This document shows, piece by piece, positions 47,301 through 54,919 of a stretch of 64,000 nucleotides of DNA (position 1 is the stretch's first letter; each line of letters starts with the position of its first letter). Location of the stretch: the NCBI GenBank assembly GCA_949752745.1, contig OX457029.1, positions 16,369,956-16,433,955 of the forward strand. The letters run 5' to 3'. Both the position numbers and the translations under genes were made by a program. This stretch comes from Protula sp. h YS-2021. Taxonomy: Eukaryota > Annelida > Polychaeta > Sabellida > Serpulidae. The notes under the pieces are model-generated. The model saw only the letters and a list, made by a program, of their open reading frames with translations, searched no databases and had not been told where the DNA came from.

Positions 47301-50300
47301 AAATTAAACCTGGCAGGTGTACATTCGAATGTGAAAGAATATAGTTGATAAAGATGTGTACTTCTGAAAGTAAAAATCATTCTGCCTCAACACAACCAAT
47401 TGCAATTAAACGGGAGGGAATTGGTACCCTAACTTGTCGAATATTATACGGGTGGGAGTTGGCCGGGTGGGAGTTGGTCGGGTGGGAGTTTGCACGGGTG
47501 GGAGTTGGCACGGGCGGCAGTTGTCTGGGTGGCAGTTTGCTCGGGTGGCAGTTTTCTGGGTGGCAGTGGTCCGGGTGGGGGTTGTCCGGGTGGGAGTTTG
47601 CGGGTGGGAGTTGTCCTAGACTCTTCTGGAAGTAAAATAATATAGTTATAAAGATGTGTACTTCTGGAAGTAAAATAATATAGTTATAAAGATGTGTACT
47701 TCTGAAAGTGAAAGAATATAGTTGATAAAGATGTTGTCTGAGTAATGGAGCGTTGTGTCCGATCAATATTTCGGAAACTGTAAGTCGGATTGTTTTGTAA
47801 ATTTACACACGGATAGAACGTGTGAGACGTGGTATTTTTTTTTTTTTTTTGGATTCATCAGAAAGTGTCAAAATGACGGTATTATTTTCGATTGTTGGAA
47901 ATCTTTCGATTATCAGAACAAAAAAAAAAAAAAAAAAAAAAAAACACTGGTCGCGCCACAGATTATGTCCGATTACTTTGGTAACAAGATTGCTCATGAG
48001 ACCTTCTGGCCAATCTAAATTTTGTCAAAATTGGTCTGTTTCCCCTTTCACCTTTCTAATGTCTTCGCTGTTGTATTCACGAGTCACGAGTTACATCCGT
48101 GGATACGCAAAGGAGTGCAAAGTGCGCATTTACGGACTCGCAAAGTGGTGTAAAGTGCGCGTTTACAGAACTGCAAAGTAGTGCAAAGAGCGCGTTTACG
48201 GACTCACAAAGGTTGCAGTCATTTAAAAGAAATTTACGCCTACTGGCTGATGCCATTGTTTTTATGGGCCTGTTTTTGAATTCTTATCAGGTGTTTTACT
48301 GTGAACATCGCAAGAAGATTGTCCCTGTCAAGTACGAAGACTTTTGCATGCCTGGCTGGATGAGTTTGTTAATTGGCACTGGGGTACTGCAGGTTTGTAT
48401 CACTACCTCTTATTATCGCCCTCCACCGCATGGTGAGCTTTAATTTACGCTGTGACTCAGAAAATCACAGTATCAACTAGTTATGTGATTGCATTCCGGC
48501 ATATCTCTCGGCGGAATGCCAGATTTCGTAATTAAGCCAGTCTTTCTCATATAGTTTTCACTATTGAGGTTCATCATTCAACACTCACCACAGCGTAATG
48601 TATACTGGAACGAGAATCTGGTGTCGCTTGTACGGCACATCGCAGAAATATTAGAGACAGGAGAGTGTGTGTTGGCTATTGGGGACACGAGAGTGTGTGT
48701 CGGCTATTGGTGACACGAGAGTGTGTGTTGGCTATTGGGGACACGAGAGTGTGTGTCGGCTATTGGTGACACGAGAGTGTGTGTTGGCTATTGGGGACAC
48801 GAGAGTGTGTGTTGGCTATTGGGGACACGAGAGTGTGTGTCGGCTATTGGTGACACGAGAGTGTGTGTTGGCTATTGGGGACACGAGAGTGTGTGTTGGC
48901 TATTGGGGACACGAGAGTGTGTGTTGGCTATTGGGGACAAGAGAGTGTGTGTTGGCTATTAGAGACACGAGAGTGTGTGTTGGCTATTGGGGACACGAGA
49001 GTGCGTGTCGGCTATTGGGGACACGAGAGTGTGTGTTGGCTATTGGGGACACGGGAGTGTGTGTTGGCTATTGGGGACACGAGAGTGTGTGTTGGCTCTT
49101 ACAGGACGCCAGCTGTGAGAACTTTGAAGAGCTGCTGAAGATCAGCGTGAAGAAGTCGATTAACGATGAACTGGAGAATGATAAAGAGAAACAATGCACT
49201 AAAACAGCAGCCGCGGTGAGTCGTTAGTTGTAGAAAAAAAAACAACCAAATAAGTCGTTAGTTTGCCAAACACTGTGTCCTCGCCTGTCAAGAAAGTGGT
49301 GGGGAGGGGGTGTTGCGATACTAATGTGCGCGGTTCTGTGAGGGTGGTAGGGGGGAGGAGTGTTGCGATACTAATGTGCGCGGTTCTGTGAGGGTGGTAG
49401 GGGGGAAGGAGTGTTGCGATACTGATGTGCGCGGTTCTGTGAGGGTGGTAGGGGGGAGGAGTGTTGCGATACTGATGTGCGCGGTTCTGTGAGGGTGGTA
49501 GGGGGGAGGAGTGTTGCGATACTAATGTGCGCGGTTCTGTGAGGGTGGTAGGGGGGAGGAGTGTTGCGATACTGATGTGCGCGGTTCTGTGAGGGTGGTA
49601 GGGGGGAGGAGTGTTGCGATACTAATGTGCGCGGTTCTGTGAGGGTGGTAGGGGGGAGGAGTGTTGCGATACTAATGTGCGCGCGGTTCTCTGTGTGTGT
49701 GTGTATGGGGGGAAGTCTTGCGGTACTTTATGCACGGTTCTGTTGTGGTGGTGATTGCTTTTAGCAAAGACCTTAAAAAAGGGAAAACGAAAAAACACAC
49801 ACAGACTTTGAAGCAGAAGGGGAGCGTTTTGTTTTGCAGGCGGCGGCTTTGAAGAGGGAGTTGCCGCTGGGCACGTACGTCTACATCTCTGGCGGCACCA
49901 AGTTCTACCATAAAGAGACGGAAAACATCTGCAAGTACGTGCGATTCCATGCCCCACTTTCTGTCACCTGTTGCCTTTATCGGAGCGTATCCTTAATGTG
50001 CAGCTTGTTCATTGACAGACTTTGTCAAAGCAGGGAAACCTTTAGAAAAGTAAGTAAAAGATGTGCATCGTAATGCGTAACTATAAATTTCGACGCTCAC
50101 GTTTATGGAAAAAAATCTGTTAAAAAAGGAAATAAATAAAAAAACTCTGCTGTGTGGTAGAGCGTTGGGCGAGGCGTTGGCAGAGCTGGATGACATTCAC
50201 GTGGCCACGGGGGGCTTCTACGGCGTCGGCGCGACTGTCGGGCAGAGTTATGACGCAGCCAGGAGCAGGATGAGTAAGCCTTGCCACCTGTGGCACATTC

Positions 50301-52899
50301 TCCCCACGAAGGACGATCAGGTAATGCACACTCGCCCACTTTGTTAGGAAATTAAACTTATTATTAGTCATTTAAATTTAGAAAAACGAAAGTAGAGACG
50401 AGAAGAGTGTTTGTTACATAATGGAGATTGTGAAGCAAGTTGTGTGTGCGACGCTGGATGTTCCGGGAATGGGGTAGAAAGTATACTAACTCCCTCCCCC
50501 CCACCCTTCCGCAGATAGTGGAAGTAACGTCATACACACAGATAATTTTTCGCAGCAGTTCCATAACAGTAACATGGTACAAACAAACCTGCTGTACATG
50601 CAAGCGTGTGTAAGACAAGCTGCTGACGCTGAGGAACAAAAACAAATAATGACGTCACTTTGGCTTTAAGGACCGCAGTCAACAAGCGCCCCAGAACAAG
50701 AACAGAAGCTTCCGGAAGGTGTTGTTTGGGAGAACTCTATTCAGCGGGGACAGCGTGCGGGAAAGGGAAAGCATCGTGTCCCAGGTGTTCCCCATTTGTG
50801 TGCTTATTGAAGGTAGGACATGACCCAGCTGTTCCCCACTTGTGTGCTTATTGAATGTAGGACATGTCCCAGCTGTTCACCTTTTGTGTGCTCATTGAAG
50901 GTAGGACATGTCCCAGCTGTTCACCGTTTGTATGCTCATTGAAGGTAGGACATGTCCCTCATGTTCACCATTTGTGTGCTCATTGAAGGTAGGACATGTC
51001 CCAGCTGTTCAACGTTTGTATGCTCATTGAAGGTTGGACATGTCCCTCATGTTCACCATTTGTGTGCTCATTGAAGGTAGGACATGTCCCAGCTGTTCAC
51101 CGTTTGTGTGCTCATTGAAGGTAGGACATGTCCCAGCTGTTCACCGTTTGTGTGCACATTGAAGGTAGGACATGTCCCAGCTGTTCACCGTTTGTATGCT
51201 CATTGAAGGTAGGACATGTCCCAGCTGTTCACCATTTGTGTGCTCATTGAAGGTTATGACATGTCCCAGCTGTTCACCATTTGTGTGCTCATTGAAGGTT
51301 ATGACATGTCCCAGCTGTTCACCATTTATGTGCTCATTGAAGGTAGGGCATGTCCCAGCTGTCCCCAAATGTCCTGCACGTTTTAAGAATTTTGTTTTTC
51401 TCTTTGGCAAAACGCCTTTATGATTGAGACAATACGCTGAAGACCTCATCAGTGATAACACGAGTGATAGAATTAATTATAGAATCAGTGATAACACCAG
51501 CGATAACGTCAGTGATAACACCAGTGATGCAATCATTTATAACATCAGTGATACCAAAGAAAAAGAACATGTAATAAAAATATCAAAGGTATTTCACTAG
51601 TGATAAATCTTATCCGGTGTTAGCGCGGTGACATAAAAGTAGCAAGCCCTTAACACAGGTCATCTGAAAATAACACGATATAAAATTAAACGTTTTCGCA
51701 AACAACCTTTCATACCCAACATAAACGTGAAAAAATATATCGTCCAATTCCCCTTCTAGTAGGATTCTGTATTTTTTTCCCGTTTTTTCTTTGCCCTACA
51801 TTAGGGGGTCCCGGAGCGGCTCACGAGGCGGAGGAGTTTGTGTGGAATGACGGCGTCGTCATTCCTGTTGAGTGTACGGGCGGGGCAGCCAGCGGAAAGT
51901 TCAATGTCCCTGATGAAATATTTGAGGTATGTACGGGTGCCCCCCCCCCCTCTTTCTCTTAATGTTGGAATTTAGTTCACACAAAAAACTGAATGAGAAG
52001 TCGACGAGTTGCTTAGTAACTGAAGTGCTACATGAAGAATAAGACCTCACAAATTTGTCCCCTTTTCTGTGCAGTTACCTGTAGGGGTTCCCGTAAAGGA
52101 CTGGTACAACCTGCGGAATATGCTAGCCGGCCCGCAAGCCCTGGCGAAATCCATAGCTAACATCGTGGACGTTCTTGTGAAGCGCCTGAAGCAGTGCAGA
52201 GCCATGTCGGGCTACTTCCGCTCCCAGTCCTGCCCGAGCCCGCCCGCAGACTGCCCGGCTGGGCTGCTCGAGTGCCCCGATGACATACAGAAGTTTGCCC
52301 GCAGTCTCGAGAACGACCTGCTGTCGTACGAATCGAGTGAAGAGATCAATGTAGAGGTCAAAGTGGAGAAAACAGACGAGAATCCTGAAACGCCACCTGT
52401 CGTTAAAGTACTGGAAAGTTCGCGGAAATACCACGAGAGCGCTGCGTCGAAATATCCTATCGTTACGGCGCGGCAAGCAACGCTAGACCTTAGTGGCATC
52501 GGTTCAGATAACAGCCAAGGGTTCGACATGGCGGTGGCTGTCAACAGCCAGAGAACGAAGTGCCTGACACGTGATGCAAAACGTCATCCGGCTTCAGAAG
52601 ACAAGAACTGGTTTACGAACTTGAAAAGCAGTACCGTTTCAAATTCTGTGGTCAAGAATGAATCCCCTAAGAAAAGGAAAACTACTTTGCCCCCACTTCC
52701 TCGACTAACTTCTGGTGGTCACAGAAACACAACACCCGTGAAGCTGAGTAACACTAAAACGCTGCCAGCGAAGCTAGCCTACAAGAACGGATCGGCCAAA
52801 CGAACTCGGCAAAACGTCAAGTCGTCGGCGGAGTGTTCCTCCAGTCAGCAACAGAATATCTTCCAAGCTTCGAAGAAACTACGTGGAAGCTTAGAGTAA
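34721..52899 (+). CDS. multi-exon TIR-TIR-SLOG protein gene
   Basis: Eighteen exons: 34721-34904, 35311-35399, 36459-36565, 38259-38345, 38564-38736, 40283-40454, 40828-40949, 41249-41467, 41742-41916, 43315-43465, 44904-45046, 48291-48392, 49105-49215, 49840-49934, 50161-50320, 50671-50812, 51805-51926, 52075-52899. Every intron has GT-AG ends and each exon's phase matches the next, giving 1058 residues (numbered from 34723) and a TAA stop. Order: module repeat 1 (1-90), repeat 2 (92-175), TIR1 (about 238-384), TIR2 (428-574), SLOG (about 620-830), basic tail. TIR enzymes cleave NAD+ and make cyclic ADP-ribose-type signals; SLOG domains bind such nucleotides in bacterial ThsA and in TRPM channels. 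Inference: one chain both makes and senses a signal, probably in innate immunity or cell stress. The start exon is missing or upstream of 34721. Confidence 0.85.
35351..36235 (+). repeat. 60-bp minisatellite derived from exon 2 and its 5' splice site, ~15 copies
   Basis: The unit contains acctacattctgtcaaagag, gcttcatgtcagaataaaa, gccacatacg and gtaagaatggc. The first copy is the last 49 bases of exon 35311-35399 plus the intron start. Many copies keep the tacg/gtaaga donor. Units of exactly 60 bp keep frame, and the exon frame remains open through to 35545. Later copies vary (some 50-59 bp). Confidence 0.9.
36459..38736 (+). CDS. exons 3-5: second N-terminal module
   Basis: Exons 36459-36565, 38259-38345 and 38564-38736. 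They encode GFVFIEFSASLQSLRNAISD, then SPRYQFLDLNKWPISYSQ joined to EQYFAVLEVV and VHIF. This lines up with the first module: helix L..LR, (F/Y)QF(I/L), (G/K)WP(V/I)..SQE, then a strand. It carries about ten extra residues (NYIPGFGETS) before the F.F strand. The last exon continues with a Ser/Arg/Asp linker (SRGDSLDRVDSAYSTSERLD) and leaves in phase 2, matching the TIR1 exon. Exons of 87 and 107 bp are too short to show up as long open frames. Confidence 0.75.
37400..37660. repeat. 36-bp minisatellite in intron 3, about 7 copies
   Basis: Unit aatcatttgtgtgctccgga followed by gcgaactcgcgaacct. Several copies contain gctccgcag or gctgcgcag, which resemble 3' splice sites. Open frames here arise from the 36-bp period. 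Confidence 0.9.
37661..38258. other. intron sequence, no exon seen
   Basis: Contains related blocks (ttccggaaaat(g/a)t(c/a)ctccgga) and a poly-C run at 37926-37939. Confidence 0.4.
39110..40170. mobile_element. foldback element with CTCGGCCC-rich inverted ends (intron 5)
   Basis: The left arm (about 39120-39215) repeats AACTCGGCC(C/T) and TTTTGGACA; the right arm (about 40100-40165) carries GGGCCGAGTTG(G/T) and TTGTCCAAA. The middle has several GGTGCCGACTT units near 39850-39940. No coding sequence. The insertion site is a run of ATAACCG(T/C)GT units, so the target duplication cannot be read reliably. Confidence 0.6.
40283..41467 (+). CDS. exons 6-8: TIR domain 1, candidate NADase
   Basis: Exons 40283-40454, 40828-40949 and 41249-41467. 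Strand A is VLISYVR (241-247), helix A HALKLKTQLTNHGYSVYL, then a DVHEIQSGEDW BB-loop region, CEAFVPLVTSRYG, and WTNRE with W308 and E312. The W-x-x-x-E arrangement matches the catalytic Glu of SARM1-type TIR NADases. KPIIPVSF and WPP..LAIQFATTQFVYW close the domain. The catalytic Glu is the first full codon of exon 8, with R311 split across the intron. Activity is inferred from the retained Glu, not shown. Confidence 0.85.
40540..40705 (+). repeat. tRNA-derived SINE in intron 6
   Basis: ggcagttagctcagttgg is a good Pol III A box; the B box (ggggttttaccgg) is degenerate. A body with gcgactttcgatggag follows. It ends around ttctaacacc. It sits in the same orientation as the gene. Confidence 0.6.
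41742..48392 (+). CDS. exons 9-12: linker and TIR domain 2, probably catalytically dead
   Basis: Exons 41742-41916, 43315-43465, 44904-45046 and 48291-48392. A linker of about 43 residues precedes strand A (RPLVVISVHPQQKEF, 428-442), then helix A (LKMQGFLEEEGHEVWCS). A Ser/Glu/His-rich insertion of ~45 residues (SHDSDSQGFSQEGHTRHFER) lies between strand B and helix C. Then come AGVVIVVLSKAY, SKRCKQQ and KKIVPVKY. In the usual S.(W)C..E pattern the Glu falls on Q540, so the catalytic acid is missing. Its likely role is assembly with TIR1. Confidence 0.8.
41932..43038. mobile_element. foldback element with CTCAACCC-rich inverted ends (intron 9)
   Basis: The left arm repeats (C/G)AACTCAACCC(A/T) and the right arm GGGTTGAGTTG(A/G), both starting from GGGGT.TTGGTCAA. 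Flanks CTTCAAGGG and CTTCAAGGT suggest a 9-bp target duplication if the shared G's are counted, which would fit a MULE-type element. The 0.8-kb centre is AT-rich and non-coding. The left end is 16 bases after the 5' splice site of exon 9. Confidence 0.7.
43600..44672. repeat. 36-bp minisatellite in intron 10, about 29 copies
   Basis: Unit tgtgtgagtgaatgtaggct then atgtgaagtcaagatc, very uniform with single-base variants. The 36-bp period gives open frames of about 200 codons on both strands (12-residue repeats); these are not genes. Confidence 0.97.
45672..46084 (-). pseudogene. non-LTR retrotransposon reverse-transcriptase C-terminal scrap
   Basis: The minus strand reads GSWTRWEEVTPRRLTWTDIL, then LGFLLRSIYDVLPTPAYLKR and ECRLCRKRCTL. 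This is the short helical and Cys-rich region after the reverse transcriptase in many animal non-LTR elements (LRSVYD.LPTP.NL..W, C.LC...GTL). It is cut off on both sides and frameshifted. Confidence 0.6.
46540..46775. repeat. 39-bp minisatellite, about 6 copies
   Basis: Unit acgcgcagcacgtgtcgcct followed by atcaccagatagacatatc. Confidence 0.95.
48661..49104. repeat. 28-bp minisatellite running into the exon 13 acceptor, ~16 copies
   Basis: Unit gagagtgtgtgttggctatt plus ggggacac. The last copy reads gttggctcttacag and then exon 13 (GACGCC), so the repeat and the splice acceptor are related: ttggct(a/c)tt....gac. Confidence 0.93.
49105..51926 (+). CDS. exons 13-17: SLOG (LOG-like) nucleotide-binding domain
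   Basis: Exons 49105-49215, 49840-49934, 50161-50320, 50671-50812 and 51805-51926. After a charged linker helix (FEELLKISVKKSINDELEND) the domain has strand-loop TYVYISGGTKFYHKE (SGGT at 628-631), HVATGGFYGVGATVG (657-670), a run SFRKVLFGRTLFSGDSVRER, then VFPICVLIEGGPGAAHEAEE (GGPG at 744-747), and VVIPVECTGG. Gly-rich loops in this order are those of SLOG/LOG folds, where the GG.G(T/A)..E loop binds the nucleotide phosphates. No second effector such as a membrane helix or nuclease follows. Confidence 0.8.
49300..49690. repeat. 50-bp minisatellite in intron 13, about 8 copies
   Basis: Unit gtgcgcggttctgtgagggt, ggtaggggggaggagtgttg, cgatact(a/g)at. It lies about 85 bases after the exon 13 donor. 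Confidence 0.95.
50780..51370 (+). repeat. 44-bp minisatellite derived from exon 16 and its 5' splice site, ~13 copies
   Basis: Unit gtaggacatgtcccagctgt, tcaccatttgtgtgctcatt, gaag. The founder is the end of exon 16 (ccatttgtgtgcttattgaag) with its donor gtaggaca. Many copies keep gaag/gtagga. A 44-bp step shifts the frame by two bases per copy. Confidence 0.92.
52075..52899 (+). CDS. exon 18: end of SLOG and basic C-terminal tail
   Basis: Acceptor ccttttctgtgcag; the first ~45 residues (VPVKDWYNLRNMLAGPQALA, then IVDVLVKRL) finish the SLOG domain with its last helices. The remaining ~230 residues are Ser/Thr/Lys-rich with acidic EINVEVKVEKTDE and a KKRK cluster after NESP, a possible nuclear-import signal. 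Composition suggests disorder. The stop TAA is at 52897-52899, inside the first copy of a 34-bp repeat. Open frames on the opposite strand (52123-52544) are shadows. Confidence 0.88.
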   Translation, partial: LPVGVPVKDWYNLRNMLAGPQALAKSIANIVDVLVKRLKQCRAMSGYFRSQSCPSPPADCPAGLLECPDDIQKFARSLENDLLSYESSEEINVEVKVEKTDENPETPPVVKVLESSRKYHESAASKYPIVTARQATLDLSGIGSDNSQGFDMAVAVNSQRTKCLTRDAKRHPASEDKNWFTNLKSSTVSNSVVKNESPKKRKTTLPPLPRLTSGGHRNTTPVKLSNTKTLPAKLAYKNGSAKRTRQNVKSSAECSSSQQQNIFQASKKLRGSLE

Positions 52900-53052
52900 C
52901 TGGTGTCCTGTTTTACGTGAAAGCTTAGAGTAACTGGTGTCCTGTTTTACGTGGAAGCTTAGAGTAACTTATGTCCTGTTTTACGTGGAAGCTTAGAGAA
53001 ACTGGTGTCCTATTTTACGTGGCAGCTTGGAGTAACTGGTGTCCTGTTTTGT
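52879..53052 (+). repeat. 34-bp minisatellite covering the stop codon and 3' UTR, 5 copies
   Basis: Unit acgtggaagcttagagtaac followed by tggtgtcctgtttt. The first copy holds the last codons and the TAA stop of the TIR-SLOG gene. Confidence 0.93.
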
Positions 53053-54480
53053 GAGTTCTTCTAACGACGGTTTCACGTGTTGGTCATGTTTGCTTCATTC
53101 TTTAGTAGACACAAAATGGAGTAAAAATACAGGTTAAGTTTTATTAGAATTTTTTGCCGCCCCGACCGAGGGCAGGCCTGTAGTGTTTATAGTTTCTCTG
53201 TGTGTGTGCGTGTGTCGTCATCTTGTGAACGAACTGTTGTGTGCAAGATATCTCTAAAACAAAAGGTCGCATCGACTTAAAACTTGGCCTGTTTATTCCT
53301 TGGGTAGGTTGGATGGTTCTGTCAACTTTTGGCGCGTGTGGCGTTATCGGGAAGTCGTGTGACTTCATCGCGTAAAAATCTTAATTGTAAGATTTTTCGG
53401 CCGCTTAACGTCTGAGCTCCTTGGGAAGATTCTATCAAGTTTTGTCACCTGTGAAAGAAGCGATAACTGCATATGACGGCGCTACGTAAAACAGTTATCC
53501 GTTGCAAAGCGTAATATCTTGACAACCGAAAATTGGATCAACTTGAAACTTGGTGTAGTTAGTCCTTGGTTAATTTGAACAGTGTTTAACGTTAAGCTCG
53601 TGATATATTTTACAGTCGTTGGATCTGCCCCCCCCCCCCTCCCCTTCAGGCTTTGTTGGCACTCCTGTTAAATAAGCACAGGAAGTAAACTACGATTCAA
53701 CATTTTCAGCAACACTCTCGAATGTTCCTGCATTCTTTAGACAGTTACTAGAAAACATTGCAACACAAGTATCGATCGAAGGCTGTTTCTTGCTTTGCCT
53801 CTAATTGCCCTTTTGTGAATTACTCACCAGCTGCTATTCCGTAACATGTCACTCAGCTGAGGGTCATTGTCAGTGGTGGTACATCGGCTGTAACGAACTG
53901 TAATGTGGGAAAGTTAAACACCTAAGCTGCATGTTTATGCCAAGAAATAGGACATATTTGATTCAGGGAGGTGTTTGAGGAAATGATAGAGAAAAATAAC
54001 ATTCCCGAAATAGGCCTAAAAGCAAACAATTGTAAGAGTTTAATAGTTATTAATAGTGTGTTTTTTTTTTTTTCCTTTTTTTTTTTTTTGTAAAGATTTA
54101 TGCAGGATTCATGAAGTGGATCCTCGCTGAAGGAACGGCTGGATCACAAGTGATTTTTTTTTTTTTGGGGGGGGGGGGGGGGTGCGGGGGATGGGGGCTT
54201 GGTGCGAGGGGTGTACTATGATTAAAAATATGATATAATTTGATATTGCAAGTTTTCGGAACATTTGTGTTGCTATTTTCATAAATAATTTTGTTGAATT
54301 TTGACAATGAACTCTTTAATGAATGGCTTTATTTGCAAAAACAAGGAAATAAATAGGTATCGATTGAAAGTGTGAACAAGCCTGTACGCTTATTTTTGTG
54401 TGCACTGGCCGCTCTAGTTTTGACTTCTTTTTGTTGGAATCCAGAAAGCGTAGCAATCAAAAAGTCCTGTGTTCAAAACT
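53053..54480. repeat. downstream flank: dispersed repeat, no gene
   Basis: 53155-53600 is related to 45310-45660 (gtgtgcaagatatctctaaa, aaaacttgg). T- and G-homopolymer tracts lie near 54060-54185. No clear polyadenylation signal is visible near the stop; an AATAAA at 54348 is far away. The segment tgtgcactggccgctctagt at 54401 also occurs near 4710. Confidence 0.5.
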
Positions 54481-54489
54481 TTACATTCT

Positions 54490-54915
54490 TCATGGTCGCC
54501 TTGCCGTGAGATCGTATGTATGGGGAAGGTTTGATATGCCATGTCTAGCTGTGAGGTCGTATGTGTGGGGAAGGTTTGATATGCCATGTCTACCCGTGCG
54601 GTCGTATGTGTGGGGAAGGTTTGATATGCCATGTCTAGCCGTGAGGTCGTATGTGTGGGGAAGGTTTGATATGCCATGTCTACCCGTGCGGTCGTATGTG
54701 TGGGGAAGGTTTGATATGCCATGTCTAGCCGTGAGGTCGTATGTGTGGGGAAGGTTTGATATGGCATGTCTAGCCGTGAGGTCGTATGTGTGGGGAAGGT
54801 CTTGATATGGAATGCCTTGCCGTGAGGTCGCATGTGTGAGGAAGGTCTTGATGTGGCATGTCTAGCCGTGAGGTCGTATGTGTGGGGAAGGTTTGGTATG
54901 CCATGTCTAGCTATC
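54490..54915. repeat. ~45-bp minisatellite, about 9 copies
   Basis: Unit gccgtgaggtcgtatgtgtg, gggaaggtttgatatgccat, gtcta. Open frames on both strands are repeat products. Confidence 0.95.
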
Positions 54916-54919
54916 GAAG

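Larger units (their letters stand above)
45047..48290. other. intron 11: repeats, no exon seen
   Basis: Holds a repeat at about 45310-45660 (ccacggggaggcgtatagtg and a gtgtgtgtgtgcg segment, then gcaagata(c/t)ctcgagaacg) that is related to 53155-53600, a non-LTR scrap, a 39-bp minisatellite, a GGGTGGGAGTTG-type run at 47450-47620, ataaagatgtgtacttctg repeats and poly-A/T tracts. Confidence 0.6.

Noticed and set aside
48667..49227. 186-codon frame with CVGYWGHES repeats
   Set aside because: Product of the 28-bp array; only the last part overlaps the genuine exon 13.
49934..49938. Alternative exon 14 donor tac/gtgcga
   Set aside because: It would leave in phase 0 and break the frame of exon 15; the donor caa/gtacgt fits both consensus and phase.
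52123..52544. Minus-strand frames of 110-117 codons
   Set aside because: Antisense to the terminal exon of the TIR-SLOG gene, with no motifs of their own.
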